Origin: Halodesulfovibrio marinisediminis DSM 17456
GTDB lineage: Bacteria > Desulfobacterota > Desulfovibrionia > Desulfovibrionales > Desulfovibrionaceae
Length of the DNA stretch: 64,000 bases
Direction of reading: 5' to 3'
NCBI RefSeq assembly: GCF_900129975.1
Contig: NZ_FSRG01000008.1
Location: 62,001 to 126,000, forward strand
Shown piece by piece: positions 53,634 through 63,399 of the stretch. The notes beneath the pieces are model-generated. The model made no database searches and was not told where the DNA came from. It saw only the letters and a program-made list of their open reading frames with translations. Made by a program: the position numbers and the translations under genes. Every line of letters starts with the position of its first letter. Position 1 is the stretch's first letter.

Positions 53634-53794
53634 AAAAGCGCCGCAGACTCGCTAAAAGCAAAAAAAGCGCCGCAGGCCGCATGTTTTACGGACTCTGAGT
53701 ATTGCAAGTCGTTGAATTATTAGTTAGGCATACAGTTTACAAATTTGAAAATCCTTCCCGAAACATTATAACAAAGACTACCAAAGGGACTTAA

Positions 53795-54178
53795 ATGACA
53801 GACTTTACCCCTGACTTTGCGAAAACAGGTGGTCTTGTTCCCGCCATCGCTCAAGATGCAGCGACCGGCGATGTGCTCATGATGGCCTATATGAATGAAG
53901 AAGCTTGGAACAGGACTCTTGAAACGGGCGAAGCCCATTACTTTAGCCGCAGCCGTAACGCGCTTTGGCATAAAGGCAAAACGTCAGGACATACCCAGCA
54001 TATCAAGGCCGTGCGCCTTGACTGCGACAGCGACACTATTCTGCTGATCGTAGAGCAAAAAGGCGGCGCGGCCTGCCATGAAGGGTATAAAAGCTGTTTT
54101 TATCGTGAACGTAACAATGAAGGCGAAATTTCAATCTGCTCGCCGTTAGTTTTCGACCCTAAGGAGGTCTACAAATAA
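53795..54178 (+). CDS. hisI: Phosphoribosyl-AMP cyclohydrolase
   Basis: The 127-residue enzyme opens the purine ring of phosphoribosyl-AMP in histidine synthesis. Motifs seen are [57 protein letters not shown] and [11 protein letters not shown] with zinc-binding cysteines. Its stop codon overlaps the hisG start by one base (TAATG), so the two are translationally coupled. It is the monofunctional form, without the HisE part. Confidence 0.95.
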   Translation: MTDFTPDFAKTGGLVPAIAQDAATGDVLMMAYMNEEAWNRTLETGEAHYFSRSRNALWHKGKTSGHTQHIKAVRLDCDSDTILLIVEQKGGAACHEGYKSCFYRERNNEGEISICSPLVFDPKEVYK

Positions 54179-55062
54179 TGTCTTCTACCAACTCAATTAT
54201 CAAGCTTGGTCTGCCTAAAGGTTCTCTTGAAAAGCCAACCCTCAGCCTCTTCGAACGCTCCGGTTGGAAAATCCACCAGCACCACAGAAACTACTTCCCA
54301 GAGATCAATGATCCGGAAATCACCGCACGCCTTTGCCGTGTACAGGAAATCCCTAAGTACATTGAAGACGGCATCCTTGATGTAGGTCTTACCGGTAAAG
54401 ACTGGCTGCTGGAAACCGGCGCTGATGTAAAAGTAGTGTCAGACCTTATTTACTCTAAGGTTTCCAACCGCCCTGCGCGCTGGGTTCTGGCTGTTGCTGG
54501 CGATTCCCCGTACAAACGTCCGGAAGACCTCGCTGGTAAACGCATTGCTACCGAACTGCTCGGCGTTACTAAAAAATACTTCGAAGATGCAGGCATCGAC
54601 GTTGATGTTCAGTACTCCTGGGGTGCAACTGAAGCAAAGGTTGTAGAAGGACTTGCTGATGCGATTGTAGAAGTAACCGAGACCGGTACAACTATCCGCG
54701 CACACGGTCTACGTATTATCGCAGAAGTTCTTGTTACCAACACCCAGCTTGTCACCAGCGAAGCTGCATGGGCTGATCCTGAAAAGCGCCGCAAAATCGA
54801 GCAGATTGATTTGCTGCTTCAGGGCGCACTGCGTGCAGAATCCCTCGTTGGTCTCAAAATGAACGTACCTAGCGACAAGCTGCCAGAAATTCTTAACGAG
54901 ATTCCTTCCCTGAACTCTCCTACCATTGCAGAGCTCACGGACACAGCATGGCATTCTGTTGAGATTGTTGTAGACCAGAGCATTGTTCGCGACCTGATTC
55001 CACGCCTGAAAGCAGAAGGTGCAGAAGGCATCATCGAATACGCTCTGAACAAAGTTATCTAA
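54178..55062 (+). CDS. hisG: ATP phosphoribosyltransferase (long form)
   Basis: The 294-residue enzyme catalyses the first step of histidine synthesis from ATP and PRPP. It shows LGLPKGSLEKPTLSLFERSG, GLTGKDWLLETGADVKVVSD, VEVTETGTTIRAHGLRIIAE and a C-terminal about 75-residue domain (EQIDLLLQGALRAESLVGLK) that carries the histidine regulatory site in the long form. Long HisG needs no HisZ. GGAGG precedes the ATG. A good terminator follows. Confidence 0.96.
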   Translation: MSSTNSIIKLGLPKGSLEKPTLSLFERSGWKIHQHHRNYFPEINDPEITARLCRVQEIPKYIEDGILDVGLTGKDWLLETGADVKVVSDLIYSKVSNRPARWVLAVAGDSPYKRPEDLAGKRIATELLGVTKKYFEDAGIDVDVQYSWGATEAKVVEGLADAIVEVTETGTTIRAHGLRIIAEVLVTNTQLVTSEAAWADPEKRRKIEQIDLLLQGALRAESLVGLKMNVPSDKLPEILNEIPSLNSPTIAELTDTAWHSVEIVVDQSIVRDLIPRLKAEGAEGIIEYALNKVI

Positions 55063-55092
55063 CCGTTAGATAGCCACTACAAAATAGAACAC

Positions 55093-55132
55093 AAAAAGGG
55101 TGAGTTGATTGAAATCAACTCACCCTTTTTTA
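55093..55132. terminator. Bidirectional terminator between hisG and fliW
   Basis: AAAAAGGGTGAGTTGATT and its complement enclose GA, with A and T runs at both ends. It serves convergent hisG and the flagellar operon. Confidence 0.9.
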
Positions 55133-55161
55133 TTTGCATCCTATTTTCGCTACTGCGAAAA

Positions 55162-55611
55162 TTATTTGCCCTCTATATTCAAATAGAGCTGGGTTGGCAC
55201 GTTTCGGTCAGTCAGCGGAGTCTGCACACCACGACGACTTTTTCTGTTTACCAGAATCGGACCAGACAAGTTCAGCGCTGTATTCTCTGGCCTTCCATGA
55301 GGGATAGTCACTGTTACCAACACGGCTACGTCAGCAGGGTCTTCAACCTGTAAGGTTTCTTCATCTGCTGAGTTAATGATGACTGGATAATCATCAATAA
55401 AGCTGTATGGGTCTGCCACAAGAAAACCCAGATTCGGAGCATCCATACTTTGCAAAACAAGAAATGGAGATGCATCGCGAAGCTGAAGCAGCGTAAAGCT
55501 GTGATGGTCCTCAAAACCCAGCAGTCCACGTGGGAACTCAATGACTTTGTCCATAGAGATACTCTGTGTCCCAATACGGGTTTCGATTACTATTTCTTTT
55601 TGCTCTTCCAT
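55162..55611 (-). CDS. fliW: Flagellar assembly factor FliW
   Basis: The 149-residue protein has the FliW features [18 protein letters not shown] and [14 protein letters not shown]. FliW binds CsrA and releases it when flagellin is made, so it links translation to flagellar assembly. Its start overlaps the 3' end of csrA by 22 bases, consistent with co-translation. It is the last gene of the operon, ahead of a terminator. Confidence 0.93.
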   Translation of the reverse strand: MEEQKEIVIETRIGTQSISMDKVIEFPRGLLGFEDHHSFTLLQLRDASPFLVLQSMDAPNLGFLVADPYSFIDDYPVIINSADEETLQVEDPADVAVLVTVTIPHGRPENTALNLSGPILVNRKSRRGVQTPLTDRNVPTQLYLNIEGK

Positions 55612-55826
55612 AATTCTGTAGCCATTAAAAAGTCTGTGTCGAGCGTTTCACTTGCCTGACGGTTCTGTTCTTTAATTCGCAAATAAACTTCTTCCCGGTA
55701 TACCGGCATCTTATCCGGTATATCCAATCCAATTTTTACCTGCTTTCCTTGTACACTGAGGACTGTGACCTTTATGTTGTCCCCTATGCACAAGCTCTCC
55801 CCCGCGCGTCGGGTCAGTATAAGCAT
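55590..55826 (-). CDS. csrA: Carbon storage regulator CsrA
   Basis: The 78-residue RNA-binding protein starts at the usual [20 protein letters not shown] and has [20 protein letters not shown] with the conserved RNA-contact arginine. The length fits the family with a longer C-terminal tail. GTG at 55835 would add three residues; ATG at 55826 gives the typical start. It should repress translation of flagellin and others, held by FliW. Confidence 0.95.
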   Translation of the reverse strand: MLILTRRAGESLCIGDNIKVTVLSVQGKQVKIGLDIPDKMPVYREEVYLRIKEQNRQASETLDTDFLMATELWKSKKK

Positions 55827-55857
55827 AGGCGTCACTACTCTTGCTGAGGTTTATGAC

Positions 55858-55876
55858 AAAAACCTGCTATCGCAGG
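55858..55876 (-). terminator. Weak terminator between flgK and csrA
   Basis: A five-base stem CCTGC/GCAGG around a four-base loop, followed on the minus strand by TTTTT. The short stem may allow partial read-through to csrA. Confidence 0.45.
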
Positions 55877-55921
55877 AACAACTGCGACAAACGGCATCCG
55901 TCATTTCACAGTGTTTTTATA

Positions 55922-58015
55922 CTAGTTAGGCATCCCCGCGATAACCTGCATCATGTCTTCCGCAGATGTAATAAGCTTCGCAGCTGCCTTATATGAGTGC
56001 TGAAATCTCGTCATTTCAGAGATGTCAGCATCCAAATTACTGCCGTGTATTGTGGCATTCTGACGAGAAAGGTCAAGTAGCAGGGCTTCATTAAATTGCG
56101 TTTTGTATAATGCAGTTGTTGCATCATCTTTTGCCTGAGCACTTAACGAGGAATAATATTCACGCGCACTGACAGTTTTTGTTGCTTCACCCGGGGTGTT
56201 GAAAGAAAAAGTTTTATCTTTCAACGCAGCGATGAACTTCGCTGTCTCACTGCTTTCAGCTGCGACAGCCCCCGCATTGTTTACAATGCCAGCGTTAATT
56301 GCAGATTCATCGTCACGCACACGCTCGTGCACTTTCATATCCTTTGCAGTTGTTCCCGCAAAATATGTATTCATTCCCAGTGCGGCAAAAAGATGAGAAC
56401 TATCTTCGCCAAAAGAAAGCGTGTAATTCTCGGCAGCAGTTATCTGCAATACATTCTCTTCAATTGTTGCAGAACCAAACTGGCCTAAAGAACTGCTAAT
56501 GGCATCACGCACGTTGTTCAAAGAATGAACTGCCGGATCAAACTCACGGACGTACGGCGCAACGCCGGAAAAATCGATAATACCGTAGGCAGTTGTCGGC
56601 GCTGGCTTGCCTGTTTCGGTATTAATGGCAAACAATGTCATTTTACCAGCAGAAACAGTTTGTCTTGTAGCAAGGCCGGAAGCATTGCTGGAAAGCGGAG
56701 CATCTGCGTTAATAACACCATTTGTCGCAGTGATTTCAGACTGCGGAATGGTTGAAGCACCTTGCGCATGCAATTTATTCACTTCTGTAATAATGGTGGA
56801 AACAAGGCTATCCAGCTTTTCTAAATACTTCCCTAACTTATTGTCACGCAACTGCATAAGGCCAGAAATCTGTCCTCCAGTAATGCGCAACTCATTGTCA
56901 CTACCGTCAAAGAAACTTTGCGGTGTAACATTTACCCAGCCCTGAGGAGTAAATCCCGTCACATGCTGCTTAGGAACAATATTAATAGTATCCCCTGCAG
57001 CCAACATACCTGAATTAGAGTTAAATTTTATATTCAGTCCCTGAACTGAAGGCGCAGAACCGTTTGCTGCAACCGTAAATTGGATATCGTTTCCTTCAGC
57101 ATCGGAAAGCCATGAACGCTTGCCGTCCAATGAAGCTCTAAAGCGCACTTCTCCTGTCCCTACAGCACCACCCTGCGTTACCTCTAAAACAACCTCACGA
57201 GAAGAAGTTCCTTCAAAGGTCACAGAACCATCAAAAGTAGAAGCCGGGGTAAGGCGCGGTGTCAAAGACGGTTCACTTAAATGCAATGTGTATGCAGAAG
57301 TTCCATCAACAAGGGTAAAGCCGGAACGGGTGGAAACCTGCATCTGTTCACGAGTGTTGATGCTGGTTTCAATATCCAGCTTCTCAGAAATAGCATGAAC
57401 AATCGCGTTACGCTCACGAATCAAGTCACTGCGGGCACCAACACTTTCCGGTGAAGCAAGGCGTGCGTTCACATCCACTAACGCCTGTAATTTTTCATTC
57501 AGCTCTACCAGAGATTCTTGAACTCCTTCAGAAATTGCCTTTGAAGTAGACTCAAGCATCTCGCGCTGCCCACGAAGCATCTGCACCATTGCATCTGAAC
57601 TATTAAGAACATTTTGCCTTGCAGTAGCATCTTGCGGCTTCTGACTCAGCGTTTTCCAGTTATCAAAAAAACGGCTGATATTATCCTGAGAGCCGAGAGC
57701 CTCTTCTGTGGCAAACATAGAATCGACATTAAGTAACATCTCACGCTGACTATCCCAACGTGCAAAGTCTGAGGTTCGGGCAATAGTCTGGTGCTCTACC
57801 TGCTCCACAAAACGGGATATCACCTCGTTACCAGTCGTACTGATATTCATAAGCCCCGGCAGATAGTAAATACCGGTATTTTGACCAGGCTGCTGGTCTG
57901 CAGGCGCAACTGTCCCTGTATTGCGTACTGGAATGTTGCTATCAGTAGGCTTAATGTCCTTAGGAGGAGTGTAGACGGTGTTGCCGCCTAAATTGAGTAA
58001 CGAGGTTATAGCCAT
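55922..58015 (-). CDS. flgK: Flagellar hook-associated protein 1
   Basis: The 697-residue protein joins the hook to the filament. The N-terminus begins LLNLGGNTVYTPPKDIKPT, then ISTTGNEVISRFVEQVEH, and the C-terminal helix ends HGSNLDADISEMTRFQHSYK, then AAAKLITSAEDMMQVI, as in FlgK. The N-terminus lacks the usual MSLFSLLNIGRSAL-type opening and is replaced by a Pro-rich stretch, so it is divergent. The start codon directly follows the flgN stop; GGGAGA lies upstream. Confidence 0.92.
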   Translation of the reverse strand: MAITSLLNLGGNTVYTPPKDIKPTDSNIPVRNTGTVAPADQQPGQNTGIYYLPGLMNISTTGNEVISRFVEQVEHQTIARTSDFARWDSQREMLLNVDSMFATEEALGSQDNISRFFDNWKTLSQKPQDATARQNVLNSSDAMVQMLRGQREMLESTSKAISEGVQESLVELNEKLQALVDVNARLASPESVGARSDLIRERNAIVHAISEKLDIETSINTREQMQVSTRSGFTLVDGTSAYTLHLSEPSLTPRLTPASTFDGSVTFEGTSSREVVLEVTQGGAVGTGEVRFRASLDGKRSWLSDAEGNDIQFTVAANGSAPSVQGLNIKFNSNSGMLAAGDTINIVPKQHVTGFTPQGWVNVTPQSFFDGSDNELRITGGQISGLMQLRDNKLGKYLEKLDSLVSTIITEVNKLHAQGASTIPQSEITATNGVINADAPLSSNASGLATRQTVSAGKMTLFAINTETGKPAPTTAYGIIDFSGVAPYVREFDPAVHSLNNVRDAISSSLGQFGSATIEENVLQITAAENYTLSFGEDSSHLFAALGMNTYFAGTTAKDMKVHERVRDDESAINAGIVNNAGAVAAESSETAKFIAALKDKTFSFNTPGEATKTVSAREYYSSLSAQAKDDATTALYKTQFNEALLLDLSRQNATIHGSNLDADISEMTRFQHSYKAAAKLITSAEDMMQVIAGMPN

Positions 58016-58480
58016 TTACAGTCTCCCGTGTATGAGTACGGCCTCCGGACGACTTTGCGTGTATGCTCCGGTTCTTCCGTAGGTAGCGTTGTTGCGAGGT
58101 TGAATTTGACTTTGCAAGTGATTGAGCAGTGACTGGCTCTGATCATGCAAAGCTAGCGCCAGTTCTGCGTTCATTGAAGCCTGACGGGAACAACGTTTTT
58201 CTAAAACATCTATGCGACCAAGCAGTTCTTTAAGTGCTGCCTGTTCTTCTTCTGCAAGAACTTGGAGAACACCAGCAAGACGCTGTCCACCCAAAGAATT
58301 TTTTAGCGTTGTACGTTCATTTGCAATCTGACGCATGAGTTCATGAATCGAAAACTCAAGTCCGGTAATTGATTCCGGTTTACGCTCGCGTAACTCGGCA
58401 AACTCTTCCGTAAGTAATGCCTCAAGCACCTCAAGCGCTTTTTCCTGACGATGCAAATTCTGGTAAGTTTCTGTGTACAT
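58016..58480 (-). CDS. flgN: FlgN-like flagellar export chaperone
   Basis: The 154-residue, mostly helical coiled-coil protein is encoded immediately before flgK with no gap, the classical position of FlgN, the chaperone of FlgK and FlgL. It is Leu/Glu-rich (ALEVLEALLTEEFAELRERK). AGGAGAT precedes the ATG. Assignment rests on position and helical composition more than on sequence identity. Confidence 0.78.
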   Translation of the reverse strand: MYTETYQNLHRQEKALEVLEALLTEEFAELRERKPESITGLEFSIHELMRQIANERTTLKNSLGGQRLAGVLQVLAEEEQAALKELLGRIDVLEKRCSRQASMNAELALALHDQSQSLLNHLQSQIQPRNNATYGRTGAYTQSRPEAVLIHGRL

Positions 58481-58490
58481 GGTATCTCCT

Positions 58491-59708
58491 TTAGGTTACC
58501 CGACCGATTGGAAGCCCCGCCATCAGGCGAGATCTGATCTGTTGAGGATTCCATGCAAGTTCGCCCTGTCGCACTTCGAAGTGCAAATGCGGCCCTGTGG
58601 AACGTCCTGTACTACCTACTTCAGCAATTTTCTTGCCAGCCGCGATTGTTTCGCCAACTTCTACATTCAATTTGCTGTTGTGACCGTAGTAACTGCGCCA
58701 TCCGTTAGGGTGTTCCAGAACTACCAGTTTGCCATATCCTTTCTTTTCACCGGAATAGATAACCTTACCATCCCATGCAGCAGCGACTGGATCACCAGTC
58801 TTTCCGGCAATATCAACACCGCTGTGCCATGCTTTTTTCCCAGTAAACGGGTCCTTTCTCCAACCAAAGTTTGAAGAAATCGGTCCCGGAAGCGGCCAAT
58901 TGACTGTCGCCATATCCGGTGAAGGCTCAATCGGTCCACCTATGCCCACAATCTGTGAGACTTCATTTGAAGCTTCAATGGTTGCCGATTTTATTAAATC
59001 TTCTTCAACTGCAATCTGTTGCGCTACAGGAACCGATTCAACCTTTGCCTGCTGCTCCGAGGCTGGCTCCACTGGATCAGGCACAACACGATCCGGATCT
59101 GAAATAAGCTCCATAACGAGCTGACGCTCAAGCTCATTCACATTTTCCACAACATCCTTGTCTGTCATGGCTTGCAGATTGGTATTGATAACACGGGTCG
59201 CAGTAGGATCTGTTTCCAGTTCCTGCTCTTCCATCGGCGAATATAAATCATCCAGAGATGAAGGAGTAGGTGTTTCAGCACGGTTTGATACTGCCTTCAC
59301 TTTGTTGAAGACATCGGTTGAAGACAGATCACGGAGCGCAACATTACCGCCCTTACTGTTGGTATCACGGCTGGCATCGCCAAGTTTTTCAGAAAGCTGC
59401 TTGTAAAGCATGTCTGCCAGACCAATACCGCCTGACTGAGCCATTTTTACAGACAGTTCCTGATCAAACATGCCTTGCCACATCTGCTCCTCACGACTCT
59501 TGAACATGCCGCTTTTCGGAACAGTGTTACGCATTTGCTGCCACATTTTCTGAATAAATATGGCCTCAAATCCTTCCACCGCTTCACGCAACTTAGCACT
59601 TTCAGCCCCGCCGCCCTTTTGCAGGGCGGAGAGCTGTTTTGTTTTTGCTTTAAGCTGCTGTGCCCCAATAGAAGCATTCAGCATATCAGAATCAACAGGA
59701 GCTACCAT
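58491..59708 (-). CDS. flgJ: FlgJ-type rod-binding protein fused to M23 peptidase
   Basis: The 405-residue protein has an N-terminal rod-binding domain (residues about 40-105, LREAVEGFEAIFIQKMWQQM) and, after a long acidic linker, a C-terminal LytM/M23 metallopeptidase domain (His295, Asp299 in WHSGVDIAG; His374 and His376 in GPHLHFEV). In enteric FlgJ the second domain is a glucosaminidase; here an endopeptidase replaces it to open peptidoglycan for the rod. No signal peptide is seen, in line with export by the flagellar system. GGAGGTGAT precedes the ATG, which directly follows the flgI stop. Confidence 0.92.
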   Translation of the reverse strand: MVAPVDSDMLNASIGAQQLKAKTKQLSALQKGGGAESAKLREAVEGFEAIFIQKMWQQMRNTVPKSGMFKSREEQMWQGMFDQELSVKMAQSGGIGLADMLYKQLSEKLGDASRDTNSKGGNVALRDLSSTDVFNKVKAVSNRAETPTPSSLDDLYSPMEEQELETDPTATRVINTNLQAMTDKDVVENVNELERQLVMELISDPDRVVPDPVEPASEQQAKVESVPVAQQIAVEEDLIKSATIEASNEVSQIVGIGGPIEPSPDMATVNWPLPGPISSNFGWRKDPFTGKKAWHSGVDIAGKTGDPVAAAWDGKVIYSGEKKGYGKLVVLEHPNGWRSYYGHNSKLNVEVGETIAAGKKIAEVGSTGRSTGPHLHFEVRQGELAWNPQQIRSRLMAGLPIGRVT

Positions 59709-60818
59709 CTAGATCACCTCCAGTTCCGCATGCAGCGCACCGGCTGCCTTCAGAGCATTGAGGATTGAGATAAGGTCACGCGGTGTTGCACCGATAGCGT
59801 TCAGACCGTCGGTCAATTCCTGAAGGGTTGCACCTTTCATCAAAACGAGACGTTTATTTTCTTCTTTCACTTTCACATCAGTCTGCGGCGTAGTTACAGT
59901 CTTGCCGTCAGAAAACGGATTAGGCTGAGAAACTTTCTCGTCTTCTTTAACAACGATCTGCAAAGAACCGTGCGCAATTGCCACTGGTGAGATGCGAACA
60001 TTTGCCCCCACAACAACGGTTCCTGTGTTTTCATCAACAACAACACGTGCTTTCTGATCCGGTGTCACTTCAATGTTCTCAATAGCTGCCATCAGAGGAA
60101 CAATATTATTCCTGTACTGCGGAGGAACATCCAAAGTGATGGTTGAAATATCTCTGGCAAAGGCAAAATTACCGCCAATGGCCCTGTTCAGGCTTTCTAC
60201 AACCTGATTTGTTGTGGAAAAATCACCGTTATGCATATTCAGAGTCAAAGACTCCTGACTATTAAACTCAAACGGTACTGCACGTTCAACGTTCATACCG
60301 TTTGGGATACGTCCCACGGTGGTAATGTTCTTCTGAACCTTGGCTGCCTTACCTTCTGCAGAAAAACCACCAATTGCTACTGGTCCCTGTGCAAGACCGT
60401 ACACCTGTCCATCGACACCTTTAAGAGGTGTCATGAGGAGTACGCCGCCAAGCAGGCTTTTTGCATCACCAAGGCTGGAAACAGTAACGTCAATTCTTGA
60501 CCCTGGCTTTGCAGAGACAGGAAGCTTTGCTGTTACCATTACCGCAGCAATGTTTTTTGATTTAATATCGCGGGGACTTACACTCACACCCATTTTTTCC
60601 AGCATGTTTACAACAGCACGCGTGGTAAAAGTGGAAGATGAGCTGTCACCTGTGCCGCTTAGACCGGTAATAAGACCATAACCGACAAGCTGGTTATCAC
60701 GGACGCCGCCAAAGTCAGCTATATCTTTAATACGAACAGCACTTGCCGCCTGCGGAAGCGCAGCAGCCATGACAAATGCGAACACCAGAAATACAGCTAT
60801 GTGTTGAATACGTTTCAT
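59709..60818 (-). CDS. flgI: Flagellar P-ring protein
   Basis: The 369-residue periplasmic protein has a signal peptide ([18 protein letters not shown]) and the FlgI motifs [20 protein letters not shown], then [12 protein letters not shown], and the C-terminal [20 protein letters not shown]. It forms the P-ring in the peptidoglycan. It lies between flgH and flgJ on the minus strand, with a 16-base gap after flgH. Confidence 0.96.
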   Translation of the reverse strand: MKRIQHIAVFLVFAFVMAAALPQAASAVRIKDIADFGGVRDNQLVGYGLITGLSGTGDSSSSTFTTRAVVNMLEKMGVSVSPRDIKSKNIAAVMVTAKLPVSAKPGSRIDVTVSSLGDAKSLLGGVLLMTPLKGVDGQVYGLAQGPVAIGGFSAEGKAAKVQKNITTVGRIPNGMNVERAVPFEFNSQESLTLNMHNGDFSTTNQVVESLNRAIGGNFAFARDISTITLDVPPQYRNNIVPLMAAIENIEVTPDQKARVVVDENTGTVVVGANVRISPVAIAHGSLQIVVKEDEKVSQPNPFSDGKTVTTPQTDVKVKEENKRLVLMKGATLQELTDGLNAIGATPRDLISILNALKAAGALHAELEVI

Positions 60819-60834
60819 ACTATCTATACCTATC

Positions 60835-61524
60835 TTAGAACGGCCACACGGTATCCATCAGGCGTGTAATCCAGCCGGGCTTCTGCTTATCTGCGATAAC
60901 GCCTTCACCGAAGTATTTAATACGGGCATTCGCAACCTGACTTGAGAGAATGCTGTTATTATCCGCAATATCTCGAGCACGAATTAAGCCGGTGAGCATC
61001 AGATACTGCGTTTCATTATTCACCTGAGTCTCACGAACACCTTCGATCTGAAGCAGGCCACCGGGACTTACCCGCAGTACGCGGCATGCAACGGTTGCAG
61101 TAAACTTGTTCTCCCGGTTTGTTTCGCCTTCCCCCTTAAACTTATTTTTACCACTTGCCTTCACCATCGGGTTGGACAACTTGCCAAGTAACGGAAGAGA
61201 AGACTTGCCGAGGAAAGCATCTACACCAAGATCAATGGAAGAATCCTTGTCGCTTGTAGTATCTGCCTTGTTCTTGGCGCTGGCATTTTCCACAATATTC
61301 ACCATAACTATGTCACCAACACGACGTGCACGGTTGTCTGCAAACAAAAAATCTGCGTTGGTAGGCTGGAAGAGTGACCCCGGATTTGCCCGCGCCATTT
61401 CCGGTGTGAGCAATTGCGGCGGCTCTGCAACCGGCATGGACGGAACCGGCTTTTCCTTAGCAGCCTGACATCCTGTCAGCATGAGCGCTGCCAGAATGAT
61501 GACACTGTAAAAACGAACATTCAT
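60835..61524 (-). CDS. flgH: Flagellar L-ring lipoprotein
   Basis: The 229-residue outer-membrane lipoprotein starts [19 protein letters not shown] with the lipobox LTGC. The mature part has [40 protein letters not shown] and the C-terminal [20 protein letters not shown], all FlgH. ATG at 61524 with AGGT before it is preferred over the 61569 frame start, which lacks signal-peptide logic. It forms the L-ring. Confidence 0.96.
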   Translation of the reverse strand: MNVRFYSVIILAALMLTGCQAAKEKPVPSMPVAEPPQLLTPEMARANPGSLFQPTNADFLFADNRARRVGDIVMVNIVENASAKNKADTTSDKDSSIDLGVDAFLGKSSLPLLGKLSNPMVKASGKNKFKGEGETNRENKFTATVACRVLRVSPGGLLQIEGVRETQVNNETQYLMLTGLIRARDIADNNSILSSQVANARIKYFGEGVIADKQKPGWITRLMDTVWPF

Positions 61525-61574
61525 GGAATACCTCGTACTCAAAAACTTTGTTATATCGGCTAATATCAAGGATC

Positions 61575-62579
61575 TTAGCGATTTCTTTCTATAATCACGG
61601 TGCTGTCGTCCAACACGGTGGCGTAAACTTGCCTTTTACTTTGCAAATTACGAACCGGAATGACTTCTCCTGTGCGCCCGTCTTCCATTGCCTTGGCAGT
61701 TACGGACAAACGGATTGCAGACCCCTTATATACGAGTTCAACACGAGAACCCTTTACAACCACAGGAACGCCTTCCAGATCGCCTTCAAAAATTGGAGTT
61801 CCAGCGCCGAGGGTTCGTGTTACACGATATGGTCCCCCTCGACCGTCCCATGGTTCGCCACGCAGGTACGCCAAATTTTTGCGCTCATGCGTAATACTAT
61901 CCGGTGTAAGCAACTCATTTCTGTTCAAAGGAATTGCGGCACACGGCACTGTTACCCATAAGTCCAAAAAAGCACCGCCAGTTATGCGACGGACAACTTG
62001 TCCGGTAGGATCAATTTCTCTGAACCTGATGCCGATACGTCCTGCCTGCACTGTGCGCAGCGGTTCAATATCGAGCCGGTTTTTTGAATCACGAAGAAAA
62101 ATAAAATTCGGAATCGTCATGTCGCGCAAAACAGCTTCGCCTTCCAGCTGCTGTGTTGCATTGCTGATAGTACGTGTAACCATTTGCGAAAGCGTATTTT
62201 TCTGCACAACCTTGCCCCCACGCTGAATAGCAATGGAGCCAGGAAGAATAGCTTTGCTCGCCATACCGCCCAGATACTTCTGCAGCGCATTACGAAGCTT
62301 AGGACGGGTAATGGACATTGGCCTTCCGTACTTGCGCGGAGCCGGCCACAATTTTATTTTGGCAAAGTTTTGCCATGACTGAAACGCGATGTCGCCAGAA
62401 GGTTTAGCAATATCACCTAACAGCACAACATCTCCTGTTACGACAGCAGCAGGCAATACAGTAAAATGCCACTTGGTTTCAGAAGCAGCAGCGTTACCGA
62501 CCATTGAGAGCATGCACACAGCCATGCAACACAGGACAACCCGCTTCATAAAAATGAAGGATAAAATACGCATACGCAT
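61575..62579 (-). CDS. flgA: Flagellar P-ring assembly chaperone
   Basis: The 334-residue periplasmic protein has a signal peptide (MKRVVLCCMAVCMLSMVGNA, which may begin at the Met of residue 11). The C-terminal SAF-like domain carries LNRNELLTPDSITHERKNLA, RTLGAGTPIFEGDLEGVPVV and VSVTAK-type segments typical of FlgA. It assists FlgI polymerisation. The frame is longer than enteric FlgA (about 220), with an added N-terminal region. Confidence 0.9.
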   Translation of the reverse strand: MRMRILSFIFMKRVVLCCMAVCMLSMVGNAAASETKWHFTVLPAAVVTGDVVLLGDIAKPSGDIAFQSWQNFAKIKLWPAPRKYGRPMSITRPKLRNALQKYLGGMASKAILPGSIAIQRGGKVVQKNTLSQMVTRTISNATQQLEGEAVLRDMTIPNFIFLRDSKNRLDIEPLRTVQAGRIGIRFREIDPTGQVVRRITGGAFLDLWVTVPCAAIPLNRNELLTPDSITHERKNLAYLRGEPWDGRGGPYRVTRTLGAGTPIFEGDLEGVPVVVKGSRVELVYKGSAIRLSVTAKAMEDGRTGEVIPVRNLQSKRQVYATVLDDSTVIIERNR

Positions 62580-62596
62580 GTTCCGAAAGTTATTTC

Positions 62597-63379
62597 TTAA
62601 CTTTTAAGCTGTGCTGCGAGCTGCAACATAGAATCTGAAGTCTGGATCGCTTTGGAGTTCATCTCATAAGCACGCTGGCCGACAATCATGTTTACCATCT
62701 CGTCTACAATCTCAACGTTAGACATCTCAAGGAATCCCTGAGCAAGGGTGCCAGTTCCATCCTGACCAGGAACGCCTTCAACAGCTTCACCTGAAGCTTC
62801 AGTCTGAGAATAAATATTACGACCAAGTGGATCGAGACCAGCCGGGTTAATGAATGTGTACAACGGAACATCTGCTGCAGCTAATTCTTTCCCCTGAGAG
62901 TCAATCGCTGCAAGACGACCGTTCGCGGACAGAGTTATCCGTTTAGCATCCTGCGGTACAATAAACTCCGGCTGAAGCTTGTATCCGTTTGAGGTAACAA
63001 TAGTGCCATCTTTATCAAGCTTGAACGCACCTGCGCGGGTGTAACGAAGCTCACCGTTCACTTCTACCTGAAAGAAGCCATCGCCTTCGATGGCGAAATC
63101 AAGCTGGTTGGTGGTGTTCTGGAAATCGCCCTGTGTAAAAAACTTGTGTGCACTCGCAGGACGAACACCCATACCAACCTGAACCGGTGTTGGAACCTGT
63201 CCACCATCAGCGGTTGGCGAACCAGCAATTTTCATGGACTGGTACATAAGGTCTTCAAACTCTGCGCGGCTTTTTTTAAAGCCGATGGTGTTCACGTTCG
63301 CAAGGTTGTTCGAAATGGTATCAATATTCAGCTGCTGGGCATACATGCCGGACGCAGCAGTCCAAAGGGAACGCATCAT
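62597..63379 (-). CDS. flgG: Flagellar distal rod protein
   Basis: The 260-residue protein has the FlgG ends MRSLWTAASGMYAQQLNID, TISNNLANVNTIGFKKSRAEFEDL-type segment, and EMSNVEIVDEMVNMIVGQRA near the C-terminus. It builds the distal rod. GGAGGAT precedes the ATG. The stop lies 17 bases ahead of flgA. Confidence 0.97.
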   Translation of the reverse strand: MMRSLWTAASGMYAQQLNIDTISNNLANVNTIGFKKSRAEFEDLMYQSMKIAGSPTADGGQVPTPVQVGMGVRPASAHKFFTQGDFQNTTNQLDFAIEGDGFFQVEVNGELRYTRAGAFKLDKDGTIVTSNGYKLQPEFIVPQDAKRITLSANGRLAAIDSQGKELAAADVPLYTFINPAGLDPLGRNIYSQTEASGEAVEGVPGQDGTGTLAQGFLEMSNVEIVDEMVNMIVGQRAYEMNSKAIQTSDSMLQLAAQLKS

Positions 63380-63399
63380 AACTACTATCCTCCATAGGA

